In this document: one piece after another, positions 19,018 through 29,741 of the stretch
Layout: each line of letters opens with the position of its first letter
Position numbering within the stretch: position 1 is the stretch's first letter
NCBI GenBank assembly: GCA_026646875.1
Contig: JAPKHL010000020.1
Span: 1 to 34,460, forward strand
Length of the DNA: 34,460 bases
Direction: 5' to 3'
Origin: Rhodocyclaceae bacterium
Lineage (GTDB): Bacteria > Pseudomonadota > Gammaproteobacteria > Burkholderiales > Rhodocyclaceae
Notes under the pieces: generated by a model
The model's input: only the letters and a program-made list of their open reading frames with translations
Database searches by the model: none
What the model was told of the DNA's origin: nothing
Position numbers and translations under genes: made by a program

Positions 19018-20550
19018 TCAGAGGAAGGTCAGGACGAGAGCCGCGGCGAGCAGCGCAGCGATCGCGGCGAGCAGGCGGTTTTGCCGGCGCTGCTGGGCGA
19101 CGAGCTCGGCCAGCAGCGGGGCAGGGTCGGCATGCGCCGGCCGGGCCAGCGCCTGGTGCACGAGACGCGGCAGTTGCGGGAGCGCGCGCGCCCAGTTCGG
19201 TGCTTCCAGTTCCAGCGTCTTCTTCAGTCCGCGCCAGCCGAGTTGTTCGCTCATCCAGCGCTCGAGGAAGGGCTTGGCGGTCTTCCAGAGATCGAGATCG
19301 GGGTCGAGCTGGCGGCCGAGTCCCTCGATGTTGAGCAGCGTCTTCTGCAGCATGACCAGCTGCGGCTGGATCTCGACGTTGAAGCGGCGCGAGGTCTGGA
19401 AGAGCCGCAGCAGCACGCGGCCGAAGGAGATTTCGCGCAGCGGGCGGTCGAAGATCGGTTCGCAGACCGCGCGGATCGCTGCCTCGAACTCGTCCACGCG
19501 GGTGTCGGCCGGCGCCCAGCCGGCCTCGATGTGCGCCTGAGCAACGCGCTTGTAATCGCGCTGGAAGAAGGCCAGGAAATTCTGCGCGAGGTAGTTCTTG
19601 TCCACGTCGGTCAGCGTGCCGACGATGCCGAAGTCGAGCGCGATGTACTTGCCGTGGTGCACGGGGTCGGTGGCGACGAAGATATTGCCGGGATGCATGT
19701 CGGCGTGGAAGAAACCGTCGCGGAAAACCTGCGTGAAGAAAATTTCGACACCGGCGCGCGACAGCGCGGCGAGGTCGATGCCGGCCGCGACCAGCGCATC
19801 CTTCTGGCTGATCGGAATGCCGCGCATGCGCTCCATGACCATCACCGTGGTCGTGCAATGGTCCCAGTGGACCTCGGGCACCTGCAGCAGCGTCGAGCCG
19901 GCGAAGTTGCGGCGCAGCTGCGAGCAGTTGGCCGCTTCGCGCATCAGGTCGAGCTCGTCGTAGAGATACTTGGCGAATTCGGCCACCACCTCGCGCGGCT
20001 TCAGTCGTTTGCCGTCCGACCAGACGCGCTCGAGCAGGCCGGCCAGCGTGTCGAGCAGCGCGAGGTCGTGCGCGATCACCGCACGCATGTCCGGTCGCAG
20101 GATCTTGACCGCCACCTCGTATCCGCCGTCTTCCGGGCGCAGGCGGGCGAAATGCACCTGCGCGATCGAGGCGCTGGCCTCGGGGACGGGGTTGAATTCG
20201 GCAAAGACCTCGCTCGCCGGCCGGCCATAGGCGGCCTGGATCTGCGCCAGTGCCTGCTCCGAGGAAAAGGGTGGCACGCGGTCCTGCAGCCTGGCCAGTT
20301 CGTCGGCCAGGGCCGGCGGCAGCAGGTCGCGCCGGGTGGAGAGCACCTGGCCGAACTTGACGAAGATCGGCCCCAACGCTTCCAGCGCGAGGCGCAGGCG
20401 GACCTCCGGTGGCTGTTCGAAGCGCCGCCAGAAATGCACGAGGCGCGAGAGCGCCGCCAGGCGGCCGCTCGGCTCGTGTTCGAGAATCATCTCATCGAGG
20501 CCGTAGCGGCTGGCTACGCGGAGGATCCTGGCAAGGCGGAAGAGTCGCAT
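19018..20550 (-). CDS. ubiB: Ubiquinone biosynthesis regulatory protein kinase-like UbiB
   Basis: This 510-residue UbiB/ABC1/ADCK-family protein has the defining KxGQ motif in '[16 protein letters not shown]' (about 64-79), the Ala-rich loop 'ASIAQVHFA' (about 127-135), Lys149 in 'VAVKIL', the catalytic-loop '[10 protein letters not shown]' and the metal-binding 'DFGIVG'. Two hydrophobic stretches at the C-terminus anchor it in the inner membrane. It has ATPase activity that supports ubiquinone synthesis, perhaps by extracting lipid precursors. I prefer the ATG at 20550 ('[10 protein letters not shown]', the usual family start) to the GTG six codons upstream. It lies 30 bp upstream of the HIT gene and 90 bp downstream of the small conserved gene. 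ubiE and ubiJ, its usual neighbours in many proteobacteria, are not here. Confidence 0.94.
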   Translation of the reverse strand: MRLFRLARILRVASRYGLDEMILEHEPSGRLAALSRLVHFWRRFEQPPEVRLRLALEALGPIFVKFGQVLSTRRDLLPPALADELARLQDRVPPFSSEQALAQIQAAYGRPASEVFAEFNPVPEASASIAQVHFARLRPEDGGYEVAVKILRPDMRAVIAHDLALLDTLAGLLERVWSDGKRLKPREVVAEFAKYLYDELDLMREAANCSQLRRNFAGSTLLQVPEVHWDHCTTTVMVMERMRGIPISQKDALVAAGIDLAALSRAGVEIFFTQVFRDGFFHADMHPGNIFVATDPVHHGKYIALDFGIVGTLTDVDKNYLAQNFLAFFQRDYKRVAQAHIEAGWAPADTRVDEFEAAIRAVCEPIFDRPLREISFGRVLLRLFQTSRRFNVEIQPQLVMLQKTLLNIEGLGRQLDPDLDLWKTAKPFLERWMSEQLGWRGLKKTLELEAPNWARALPQLPRLVHQALARPAHADPAPLLAELVAQQRRQNRLLAAIAALLAAALVLTFL

Positions 20551-20640
20551 CGGAAGCTCGGGCGGCACCCGGAGGCGGGCAAAGGCGGAAGTTTACCCGA
20601 ATGCCGGGCGTGCCCGGCGGTGCATCGGCGAGGTCGGTGA

Positions 20641-21063
20641 CTACAGCCCGAGGGCGGGGTTGCTGAAGGCGATCTGTTCACCGTCCAGCCGATAGGCCAG
20701 GAAGCGGTCGACGATGCCGCCCTGGATCGATTTCACCATCAGCTCAAGCGCTTCCTGGGTCTCTCCTTCGTCCGGCAGGGCCCTGCCGCGGCCGCCCAGG
20801 CAGCCGACGAACACCACGTCCCACGACTGGCCGGTCTGGCGCGATTCCTCGACCAGCGCCGCGAAGCTCGGCACCTCGTCGGGGATCTTGTCGACGAACA
20901 TCACCGGCGCCAGCGCGCCGCCCTCGCCGCGCGCGAAACGCTCGCGCTCGGCCGCCGTCGCCTCCTCCGGCAGTTCGGCGCGGGTGAAGACGAAGAGCAG
21001 GCGCTGCGGGTCGGGTTGCTGGCGCGCGGCGCGCAGGAGATCGGCAAAGCTGGTGATGTTCAT
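20641..21063 (-). CDS. Conserved hypothetical protein (about 140 aa)
   Basis: This 140-residue protein starts 'MNITSFADLLRAARQQPDPQ' and contains 'RLLFVFTRAELPEEAT', 'GGALAPVMFVDKIPDEVPSF' and 'SWDVVFVGCLGGRG'. I recall close relatives in other betaproteobacteria, sometimes carrying the name 'ribonucleotide reductase subunit alpha', but nothing in the sequence (no RNR motifs, far too short) supports that name. It has no signal peptide or membrane segment and is probably cytoplasmic. I chose the ATG at 21063 rather than the one nine codons upstream because the family seems to start there. It is the first gene of the minus-strand row ending at the KAS III gene and is divergent from argS. Function unknown. 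Confidence 0.8.
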   Translation of the reverse strand: MNITSFADLLRAARQQPDPQRLLFVFTRAELPEEATAAERERFARGEGGALAPVMFVDKIPDEVPSFAALVEESRQTGQSWDVVFVGCLGGRGRALPDEGETQEALELMVKSIQGGIVDRFLAYRLDGEQIAFSNPALGL

Positions 21064-21165
21064 GGGCGGTTCCCTTCGGGCAGAATCCATCGAGGGCGCT
21101 AGCTTGCCACAAATTCCGCTGCCGTCCCGTGCCGCGCGGGCACGACGGGCGCGCGACCGCCGGCG

Positions 21166-21171
21166 TATAAT
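21166..21171 (+). promoter_or_regulatory. Candidate -10 box of argS
   Basis: A perfect TATAAT in the context CGGCGTATAATCGCCGCC, 37 bp before the argS start. No convincing -35 is seen 16-18 bp upstream. The box lies in the 145-bp divergent region between argS and the small minus-strand gene. Confidence 0.5.
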
Positions 21172-21208
21172 CGCCGCCTTGCTCCATTTTCAGGCTTCCG
21201 CATCCGCC

Positions 21209-22972
21209 ATGAATCACGACATCAAAGCCCATCTCGTCGACCTGATGCGCGCCGCGCTGCAGAGCGTCGTTCCGGCCGAGGCCGGCACCCCGGTCGCGCT
21301 GGAGCGCCCCAAGCAGGCCGCACACGGCGATTTTTCCTGCAACGTCGCCATGCAGCTGGCGCGCGCGCTCAAGCGCAACCCGCGCGAGCTGGCCCAGCTG
21401 CTGCTTTCCGAGATCCCGCCCTCGCCGCTGGTCGCACGTGTGGAAATCGCCGGTGCCGGCTTCATCAACTTCCACCTGCAGCCGGCGGCCAAGCGCGAAG
21501 CCGTGCGCGCCGTGCTGGCCCAGGGCGAGGCCTTCGGCCGCTCGCCGGCCGGTGCCGGTCGCAAGGTGCAGGTCGAGTTTGTCTCGGCCAACCCCACCGG
21601 CCCGCTGCACGTCGGCCACGGACGCGGGGCCGCCTACGGCGCTTCGCTGTCGAGTCTGCTCGCCTTCGCCGGCTGGGATGTGACGCGCGAGTATTACGTC
21701 AACGACGCCGGCCGCCAGATGGACATCCTTGGCCTGTCGACCTGGCTGCGCTATCTGGACAGCTATGGCGAGACCATTCCCTTTCCGCCCAACGCCTACC
21801 AGGGCGACTACGTGCGCGAGATGGCGCAGCAGATGCGTCGTGCGCATGGCGACAAATACCTGCGGCCGGCCGCGGCCGTCCTCGCCGGCACGCCCGGCCT
21901 GCCCGATCGCGAGCGCAGCGACGACGAGGCGAAGCAGCAGCGCGAACTGCACCTGGACGCGCTGATCGGCAACGCCAAGGATCTGCTCGGCCCCGACTGG
22001 CCCTACGTGCATGCCCATGCCCTGACCGAGCAGCTGGCCGACTGCCGCGACGATCTCGAACAGTTCGGCGTGCATTTCGACGTGTGGTTCTCCGAGAAGT
22101 CGCTGTTCGACACCGGGCTCGTCGCCCGCTGCGTCGAGCGCCTGGAGCAGGCCGGCCACCTCTACGTGCAGGACGGTGCGAAGTGGTTCAGGTCGACGGC
22201 CTTCGGTGACGAGAAGGACCGCGTGGTGCAGCGCGAGAACGGTCTGTACACCTACTTCGCCTCCGATATCGCCTATCACCTCAACAAGTACGAACGTGGT
22301 TTCGAGCGCATCATCAACATCTGGGGCGCCGATCACCACGGCTACATTCCGCGCGTGCGCGGCGCCATCGCCGCGCTCGGGCTGGCGCCCGAGGTGCTCG
22401 ACGTGGCGCTGGTGCAGTTCGCGGTGCTCTACCGCAATGGACAGAAGGCCTCGATGTCGACCCGTTCGGGCGATTTCGTCACCCTGCGCGAGCTGCGCGG
22501 CGAGGTCGGCAACGATGCCTGCCGCTTCTTCTACGTACTGCGCAAGTCCGACCAGCACCTGGATTTCGACCTCGATCTCGCCAAGAGCCAGTCGAACGAG
22601 AACCCGGTCTATTACATCCAGTACGCCCACGCCCGGGTCTGCTCGGTGCTCGCGCAGTGGGGCGGCGACGAGGCGCGGCTGGCGCAGGCCGACCTGGCGC
22701 GTCTCGACAACCCCCGCGAGCTGGCCCTGATCGGCATGCTCGGCGAATTCCCGGAAATCATCGAGGCCGCCGCCGCCGATCTTGCGCCGCATGCCATCGC
22801 CTTCTATCTCAAGGACCTGGCCGCCGAATTTCACAGTTACTACAATGCCGAACGCATGCTGGTCGACGATGCCGCCCTGCGCGATGCGCGCATCGCGCTC
22901 GCCGCCGCCGTCCGCCAGGTGATCCGCAACGGCATGGCGATCCTCGGCGTCAGCTGTCCGCAATCGATGTGA
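21209..22972 (+). CDS. argS: Arginyl-tRNA synthetase
   Basis: This 587-residue class I aminoacyl-tRNA synthetase attaches arginine to tRNA-Arg. The HIGH-type signature is 'ANPTGPLHVGHGRGA' at about 127-141; the KMSKS-equivalent loop is 'KASMSTRSGDF' near 412. An N-terminal additional domain ('MNHDIKAHLVDLMRAAL...', about 1-110) recognises the tRNA D-loop, and the C-terminal helical domain ('NPVYYIQYAHARVCSVL', then 'DLAAEFHSYYNAER') binds the anticodon. Length fits the family. The ATG at 21209 is the family start; an upstream in-frame extension overlaps the divergent promoter region and is rejected. It is followed after 13 bp by the SPOR gene. Confidence 0.97.
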   Translation: MNHDIKAHLVDLMRAALQSVVPAEAGTPVALERPKQAAHGDFSCNVAMQLARALKRNPRELAQLLLSEIPPSPLVARVEIAGAGFINFHLQPAAKREAVRAVLAQGEAFGRSPAGAGRKVQVEFVSANPTGPLHVGHGRGAAYGASLSSLLAFAGWDVTREYYVNDAGRQMDILGLSTWLRYLDSYGETIPFPPNAYQGDYVREMAQQMRRAHGDKYLRPAAAVLAGTPGLPDRERSDDEAKQQRELHLDALIGNAKDLLGPDWPYVHAHALTEQLADCRDDLEQFGVHFDVWFSEKSLFDTGLVARCVERLEQAGHLYVQDGAKWFRSTAFGDEKDRVVQRENGLYTYFASDIAYHLNKYERGFERIINIWGADHHGYIPRVRGAIAALGLAPEVLDVALVQFAVLYRNGQKASMSTRSGDFVTLRELRGEVGNDACRFFYVLRKSDQHLDFDLDLAKSQSNENPVYYIQYAHARVCSVLAQWGGDEARLAQADLARLDNPRELALIGMLGEFPEIIEAAAADLAPHAIAFYLKDLAAEFHSYYNAERMLVDDAALRDARIALAAAVRQVIRNGMAILGVSCPQSM

Positions 22973-22985
22973 GCAAGGGAACCCC

Positions 22986-23585
22986 ATGAGTCGTGACCTG
23001 AAACCGCGTCGCCAGAACAAGACCGCCGGCCGCAGGAAATCCGGCGGCGGCACCCTGCTCGGGCTGTTCATCGGGCTGGTGATCGGCGTGCTCGCCGCCG
23101 CCGCCGTGGTCTGGTACATCAACAAGACGCCGGTGCCTTTCACCACCCGGCAGGCGCCTCCGCCGGCCAGCAACGCGCGGCCGCAGGGCACGGCACCGCT
23201 GCCGCTGCCCGGCAAGCCGGGCGATCCGGCACCGCAGGGCGGCGACAAACCCCGTTTCGACTTCTACAAGATCCTGCCAGGCGACGCCGAGGCGATTCCC
23301 GATCCGAAGCCGGCCGATCCCAAGGCCAAGCCGTCCGCCGAGGCGCCCCCCAGGGAGGCGCTTTACCTGCAGGCCGGTTCCTTCCAGAATGCGGGCGATG
23401 CCGACAACCAGAAGGCCCGCCTGGCGATGCTCGGCGTCGAGGCGAGCATCCAGCAGGTGATGCTGCAGGACAAGGTCTGGTACCGTGTGCGACTCGGCCC
23501 CTTTACGAAAATCGACGACCTGAACCGCACCCGCACCGAACTGGCCAAGCAGGGTGTCGAGGCCAGCGTGGTCAAGAAAGACTGA
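22986..23585 (+). CDS. SPOR-domain cell-division protein (FtsN-like)
   Basis: This 199-residue protein has a basic cytoplasmic N-terminus (residues 1-20), one membrane helix (about 23-45), a Pro/Ala/Lys-rich periplasmic linker (about 48-120) and a C-terminal SPOR domain (about 124-199; 'ALYLQAGSFQNAGDADNQKA' ... 'VWYRVRLGPF'). SPOR domains bind denuded peptidoglycan glycans at the division site; this layout is that of FtsN-type proteins. The argS-SPOR-dsbA order is common in betaproteobacteria. It is followed 13 bp later by dsbA. Whether it is the essential FtsN or an accessory SPOR protein cannot be told here. Confidence 0.9.
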   Translation: MSRDLKPRRQNKTAGRRKSGGGTLLGLFIGLVIGVLAAAAVVWYINKTPVPFTTRQAPPPASNARPQGTAPLPLPGKPGDPAPQGGDKPRFDFYKILPGDAEAIPDPKPADPKAKPSAEAPPREALYLQAGSFQNAGDADNQKARLAMLGVEASIQQVMLQDKVWYRVRLGPFTKIDDLNRTRTELAKQGVEASVVKKD

Positions 23586-23598
23586 CAAGGAGATGACG

Positions 23599-24279
23599 AT
23601 GTTCAAACGCCACATCGGCTGGCTGTTCGCCGCCGCGCTTTCTCTGCTCGCCTTCGCCGCCCAGGCGCAGACACCGCTGACGGTCGGTCGCGACTACGTG
23701 CCGATCGATCCGGTGCAGGCCACCGAGAACCCGGCGGGAATCGAGATCGTCGAGTTCTTCTCCTACGGCTGCCCGCACTGTGCCGAATTTCACGCGCCGC
23801 TCGGGCAGTGGGCGGCCAAACTGCCCAAGGACGTGACCCTGCGGCGCGTGCCGGTGTCCTTCGGGCGCCCGCAGTGGGCGGCGCTCGCCAAGCTCTACTA
23901 CGCCCTCGAGCTGACCGGCGACCTGGCCCGGCTCGACAGCGCCGTCTTCCATGCCCTGCACGGCCGGGGGCTGCGCCTGTACGACGACAAGAGCATCGTC
24001 GAATGGGTCGGCAACCAGGGCGTCGATACCAAGAAGTTCACCGAGGTTTACAACTCCTTCGGCGTGATCAGCAAGGTCAAGCGCGGCGATCAGCTGGCGC
24101 AGGAAACCCGCATCCAGGGCGTGCCGGCGCTGGCCGTCGATGGCCGCTACCTGGTGGTCGGCAAGGAGATTTCCGGTTTCCCCGCGCTGCTTTCGCTGAC
24201 TGACCGGGTGATCGACAAGGTGCGCGCCGAGAAGGCCAAGCCGGGCAAGGGCGCCGAGCCGGCCAAGGCACGGAAGTAA
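23599..24279 (+). CDS. dsbA: Thiol:disulfide interchange protein DsbA
   Basis: This 226-residue periplasmic oxidase has a signal peptide (cleavage near 'AAQAQ', residue 23) and a thioredoxin fold with an inserted helical domain. The active site is Cys58-Pro-His-Cys61 in 'FFSYGCPHCAEFH', the canonical DsbA CPHC; the cis-proline loop is 'QGVPALAVDGRY' near 173-184. It introduces disulfides into secreted proteins, plausibly including the pilins and PilY1 of this window. I chose the ATG at 23599, which lies 6 bp after AAGGAG; the ATG at 23593 abuts that site. The C-terminus has a Lys/Ala-rich tail ('KAKPGKGAEPAKARK') that looks disordered. Confidence 0.94.
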   Translation: MFKRHIGWLFAAALSLLAFAAQAQTPLTVGRDYVPIDPVQATENPAGIEIVEFFSYGCPHCAEFHAPLGQWAAKLPKDVTLRRVPVSFGRPQWAALAKLYYALELTGDLARLDSAVFHALHGRGLRLYDDKSIVEWVGNQGVDTKKFTEVYNSFGVISKVKRGDQLAQETRIQGVPALAVDGRYLVVGKEISGFPALLSLTDRVIDKVRAEKAKPGKGAEPAKARK

Positions 24280-24304
24280 GCGGCGCTCGCGCCGCCAGTC
24301 CGTC

Positions 24305-25090
24305 GTGCGGCGTCCGCCCGTCGTCGTCATCACCGGCGCCTCGTCCGGCATCGGTCGCGCGCTGGCCCTGCACTACGCGGCGGCTGGCGCCACGCTCGGG
24401 CTGATGGCGCGGCGCGAGACGCTGCTGCTCGAGCTGGTCGCCCCGCTGCGGGCCGCCGGGGCTGCGGCGGTCAGCTGTCACCCCCTCGATGTCACCGATG
24501 CCGACGATCTGCGCGCGGCGGCCGGCGAATTCATCGCTCGCTTCGGCGCGCCGGACATCGTCATCGCCAGCGCCGGCGTGTCGGTCGGCACCCTGACCGA
24601 GCACGGCGAAGATCTGGCCGCCATCCGCCGCGTGCTCGACGTCAACGTGTTCGGCATGGCGGCGACCTTCGCGCCCTTCATCGATGCGATGCGCCGGGCC
24701 GGCTGCGGCCGGTTGGTCGGCGTCGCCTCGGTGGCCGGCATTCGCGGCCTGCCCGGCGCTGAGGCCTACAGTGCCTCGAAGGCGGCCGCCATCGCCTACC
24801 TGGAAAGCCTGCGTCTCGAAATGCGTGGCTCGGGCGTGCGTGTGGTGACGCTCTGTCCGGGCTATATCGAAACACCGATGACCGCCGTCAATCCCTACCG
24901 CATGCCCTTCCTGCTGCCGGCCGACGAAGCGGCACGCCGCTTCGCCCGCGTCATCGCCCGTGGCAGCAGCTATGCCGTGGTGCCCTGGCCGATGGGTATC
25001 GTGGCGAAATGCCTGCGCCTGCTGCCGAACGCGCTCTACGACCGGCTGTTTGCGCGGGCGCCGCGCAAACCGCGCGGTCTCGCCGTCTGA
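24305..25090 (+). CDS. Short-chain dehydrogenase/reductase
   Basis: This 261-residue classical SDR starts with GTG at 24305. The cofactor motif 'TGASSGIG' is at 10-17, 'ASAGVS' (NAG-like) near 88-93, and the catalytic Ser142, Tyr155 and Lys159 lie in 'GVASVAGIRG...AYSASKAA'. Arg36-Arg37 after strand 2 suggest NADP(H) preference. The C-terminus is basic and hydrophobic ('KCLRLLPNALYDRLFARAPR') and may touch the membrane, as in lipid-acting SDRs of this group. The substrate is unknown. It lies 25 bp after dsbA and 108 bp before ubiU, whose FNR-type promoter separates the two. Confidence 0.9.
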   Translation: MRRPPVVVITGASSGIGRALALHYAAAGATLGLMARRETLLLELVAPLRAAGAAAVSCHPLDVTDADDLRAAAGEFIARFGAPDIVIASAGVSVGTLTEHGEDLAAIRRVLDVNVFGMAATFAPFIDAMRRAGCGRLVGVASVAGIRGLPGAEAYSASKAAAIAYLESLRLEMRGSGVRVVTLCPGYIETPMTAVNPYRMPFLLPADEAARRFARVIARGSSYAVVPWPMGIVAKCLRLLPNALYDRLFARAPRKPRGLAV

Positions 25091-25121
25091 GCGGCACCGC
25101 AGCCCGCCATGCGGGCAGAAA

Positions 25122-25135
25122 TTGACCAAAATCAA
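25122..25135 (+). promoter_or_regulatory. FNR/ANR-type binding site upstream of ubiUVT
   Basis: TTGAC-CAAA-ATCAA matches the FNR consensus TTGAT-N4-ATCAA at 9 of 10 positions. Its centre (25128.5) is about 40-42 bp upstream of the start point expected from the -10 box at 25157-25162, the spacing of FNR class II activation. It would switch on ubiUVT when oxygen is absent. Confidence 0.8.
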
Positions 25136-25156
25136 CAGGCTGGCGTGCGACCCCGG

Positions 25157-25162
25157 TATACT
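25157..25162 (+). promoter_or_regulatory. -10 box of the ubiUVT promoter
   Basis: TATACT (5 of 6 matches to TATAAT) 36 bp before the ubiU start. No good -35 element is present at the expected position, which is partly taken up by the FNR box, as usual in activator-dependent promoters. Confidence 0.6.
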
Positions 25163-25198
25163 TGCCCCCTTTCGTTCCGATCCGCCGAACCATTCCCC

Positions 25199-26212
25199 AT
25201 GCAGCGCCAGAAACTCCCCGAACTGATCTGCCCGGCCGGCAGCCTGCCGGCGCTCAAGGCCGCGGTCGATAACGGTGCCGATGCCGTCTATCTCGGCTAC
25301 AAGAACGACACCAATGCCCGCAATTTCGCCGGCCTCAACTTCGACGAGAAGACCCTGGGCGAGGGCGTGCGCTATGCGCAATCGCGCGGCCGGCACGTGC
25401 TGATGGCGATCAATACCTTCCCGCAGCCCGGGCGCGAGGCCGACTGGCAGCGCGCCGTCGATGGCGCGGCCGCGCTTGGCGTCGATGCCGTGATCCTTGC
25501 CGACGTCGGCCTGCTCGACTACGCCAGCCGTCGCCATCCGGACCTGCGTCTGCACCTCTCGGTGCAGGGCTCGGCGACCAGCTACGAGGCGGTCAATTTC
25601 GCCCAGCGCGAGTTCGGCGTGCGCCGCGCCGTGCTGCCGCGCGTGCTGACGTTGGCCCAGGTCGAGCACGTGATCCGCAACACCACGGTCGAGATCGAGG
25701 TGTTCGGCTTCGGCAGCCTGTGCGTGATGAACGAGGGGCGCTGCTGGCTGTCGTCCTACGCCACCGGCGAGAGTCCCAATACCGTCGGCGCCTGTTCGCC
25801 GGCCAAGTACGTGAAGTGGGAGAAGTCGCCCGGGCAGATGACGACGCGTCTCAACGGGGTGCTGATCGACCGCTTCGGCGACGACGAGCCGGCCGGCTAT
25901 CCGACGCTCTGCAAGGGACGCTTCGAGGTCAACGGCGAGACCTACTACGCGCTGGAGGAGCCGACCAGCCTCAACGTCCTGGAAATCCTGCCGGAAATCG
26001 CCCGCATCGGTGTCGCGGCGATCAAGGTCGAGGGGCGCCAGCGCAGTCCGGCCTACGTCACCCAGGTGACGCGGACCCTGCGTGCCGCGCTCGACGCGCT
26101 GGCGCGCGAGTCGGAGCGTTACCACGTCAAGCCGGCCTGGCAGGCCGAGCTGGCCAAGGTCTCCGAAGGCAACCAGGCGACCCTCGGCGCCTACAACCGG
26201 CCTTGGAGATAA
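25199..26212 (+). CDS. ubiU: O2-independent ubiquinone biosynthesis protein UbiU (peptidase U32 family)
   Basis: This 337-residue protein carries the [4Fe-4S] cysteines at Cys175, Cys182, Cys199 and Cys238. Their spacing (7, 17, 39) is, from memory, the same as in E. coli UbiU (169, 176, 193, 232). The N-terminal '[20 protein letters not shown]' and '[20 protein letters not shown]' are typical of U32-type TIM-barrel proteins. UbiU forms a heterodimer with UbiV that hydroxylates ubiquinone precursors without oxygen, using prephenate as hydroxyl donor in E. coli. I chose the ATG at 25199; a longer frame from 25109 would include the FNR box and promoter. It is the first gene of ubiU-ubiV-ubiT. 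Confidence 0.95.
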   Translation: MQRQKLPELICPAGSLPALKAAVDNGADAVYLGYKNDTNARNFAGLNFDEKTLGEGVRYAQSRGRHVLMAINTFPQPGREADWQRAVDGAAALGVDAVILADVGLLDYASRRHPDLRLHLSVQGSATSYEAVNFAQREFGVRRAVLPRVLTLAQVEHVIRNTTVEIEVFGFGSLCVMNEGRCWLSSYATGESPNTVGACSPAKYVKWEKSPGQMTTRLNGVLIDRFGDDEPAGYPTLCKGRFEVNGETYYALEEPTSLNVLEILPEIARIGVAAIKVEGRQRSPAYVTQVTRTLRAALDALARESERYHVKPAWQAELAKVSEGNQATLGAYNRPWR

Positions 26213-26216
26213 GCGC

Positions 26217-27122
26217 ATGAAGCTCGCACTCGGTCCGCTGCTCTACTTCTGGCCCAAGCAGGAGGTTCTCGAGTTCTACGCCGCGATGGCGCAGAACCCG
26301 GCCCTCGACATCATCTACGTCGGCGAGGTCGTCTGTTCGCGTCGCCAGCAGCTGCGCGTGACCGACTGGATCGGTCTGGCGCGTGATCTCACCGATGCCG
26401 GCAAGCAGGTCGTCGTCTCGGCGCAGGCCCTGCTCGAATCGGAGAGCGACCTGAAGGCGCTGCGCCGCCTGATCGACGAGGCCGGCTGCATGGTCGAGGC
26501 CAACGACCTCGGCGCGGTGAACGTCGCCGCTGGTCGCCCCTTCGTCGCCGGTCCGCACCTCAACATCTACAACAGCGGCACGCTCGCCACCTACGCGCGC
26601 TACGGGCTGCGGCGCTGGGTGCCGCCGCTGGAGGCCGACCGTGCCCTGGTCGAGAACCTGCACCGGAACCGGCCTCCGGGGGTCGAGACCGAAGTCTTCG
26701 TCTTCGGCAAGCTGCCGCTGGCCTTCTCGGCGCGCTGCTTCACCGCCCGGCACTACAACCTGAACAAGGATGACTGCCAGTTCCGCTGCCTCGATCACCC
26801 CGAGGGGATGACGCTGAAGACCCGCGAAGGCCAGCCCTTCCTGGCGATCAATGGTATCCAGACGATGTCGGCGCAGAGCTACAATTTGCTGCGCGAGGTG
26901 CCGGACATGCGCGCAATGGGCATCGACATCCTGCGGATCAGCCCGCAGCCCCGGCACATGGACGACATTCTCGGCGCCTTCGACAAGGCCCGCCGTGGCG
27001 TGGCGGTGGACGTCGAAACGCAGACCTGGAGCAGCGAGGGTCAGGTCGACGGCTACTGGTTCGGCGAGGCGGGGATCCGCCAGCACCACCAGTCCGCGCT
27101 CGCGCAACTGCAAGGAGCATGA
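26217..27122 (+). CDS. ubiV: O2-independent ubiquinone biosynthesis protein UbiV (peptidase U32 family)
   Basis: This 301-residue U32-family protein begins '[20 protein letters not shown]'. The Fe-S cysteines are Cys40 ('GEVVCSRR'), Cys174, Cys187 and Cys191 ('[20 protein letters not shown]'); the last three keep the 13- and 4-residue spacing recalled for E. coli UbiV. It works as the UbiU partner in anaerobic ring hydroxylation for ubiquinone. It begins 4 bp after the ubiU stop and ends overlapping the ubiT start in an ATGA, so the three are tightly coupled. Length is normal. Confidence 0.95.
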   Translation: MKLALGPLLYFWPKQEVLEFYAAMAQNPALDIIYVGEVVCSRRQQLRVTDWIGLARDLTDAGKQVVVSAQALLESESDLKALRRLIDEAGCMVEANDLGAVNVAAGRPFVAGPHLNIYNSGTLATYARYGLRRWVPPLEADRALVENLHRNRPPGVETEVFVFGKLPLAFSARCFTARHYNLNKDDCQFRCLDHPEGMTLKTREGQPFLAINGIQTMSAQSYNLLREVPDMRAMGIDILRISPQPRHMDDILGAFDKARRGVAVDVETQTWSSEGQVDGYWFGEAGIRQHHQSALAQLQGA

Positions 27123-27577
27123 TCATGAGGCAGGCCTTCAGCATCCCCCGTTTCCAGTTGCCCGCCTTCGTCTCGGCGATCGGCACCCGCTTGCCGCAAT
27201 GGCCGCACGCGCTGGCGCTGACCGCCGCACTCAACGCCGCGGCGCGCATGAAGCTGCTGCCGCAGGACAGCCTGGCGACGCTCGAGGGCCGTTCCTTCCT
27301 CGTCGAGGTGCTCGACACCGGCGGCACGGCCTGCTTCACCTACCGCGCGGGGTTCTTCCGCCCGCTGTTCGGTGCACCGGCCACTCCGGATCTCGCCTTC
27401 CGCGCCAACCTCTCGGCGTTCCTGCAGCTGCTGACGCGGCAGGAGGATCCCGACACGCTGTTCTTCAACCGCGAGCTGTCGATCGAGGGGGACACCGAGC
27501 TTGGGCTCGTCGTCAAGAACATGCTCGATGCGATCGAGTGGCCGAAGCTGCCCGGTCTGCCGCGCCCCCATCACTGA
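27119..27577 (+). CDS. ubiT: O2-independent ubiquinone biosynthesis accessory protein UbiT (SCP2 domain)
   Basis: This 152-residue (or 150 from the second ATG at 27125) protein has one SCP2-type lipid-binding domain: '[21 protein letters not shown]', '[23 protein letters not shown]' and '[18 protein letters not shown]' (about residues 44-145). UbiT binds isoprenoid lipids and supports UbiU/UbiV under anoxia, the counterpart of aerobic UbiJ. The operon order U-V-T and the overlapping start support the assignment. No membrane helix is seen. Confidence 0.92.
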   Translation: MIMRQAFSIPRFQLPAFVSAIGTRLPQWPHALALTAALNAAARMKLLPQDSLATLEGRSFLVEVLDTGGTACFTYRAGFFRPLFGAPATPDLAFRANLSAFLQLLTRQEDPDTLFFNRELSIEGDTELGLVVKNMLDAIEWPKLPGLPRPHH

Positions 27578-27613
27578 CCGCCACGCGGGCGCCCGCAGTC
27601 CTGCCGGCCCGGC

Positions 27614-27642
27614 TTGCCAAGACCCCGTCGTTCCAGTAACTT
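27614..27642 (+). promoter_or_regulatory. Candidate promoter of the thiC transcript
   Basis: TTGCCA (27614-27619; 5 of 6 matches to TTGACA), a 17-bp spacer and TAACTT (27637-27642; 3 of 6 to TATAAT). A start near 27649 would place the 5' end at the first stem of the TPP riboswitch. Confidence 0.5.
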
Positions 27643-27646
27643 GCCG

Positions 27647-29728
<2,082 letters not shown>

Positions 29729-29741
29729 CGGGGCGCCGTCA

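Noticed and set aside
20641..21063. Calling this gene a ribonucleotide reductase subunit
   Set aside because: At 140 residues it lacks the RNR fold size and all catalytic cysteine or radical-site motifs.
20744..23248. An 834-codon minus-strand open frame opposite argS
   Set aside because: It is fully explained by argS and the small 20641-21063 gene on their own frames; composition is shadow-like (His/Arg/Val-rich) and there is no ribosome site or family motif.
24077..26218. A 713-codon minus-strand frame opposite dsbA, the SDR and ubiU
   Set aside because: Antisense to three clear genes, without motifs; a product of codon-position GC bias.
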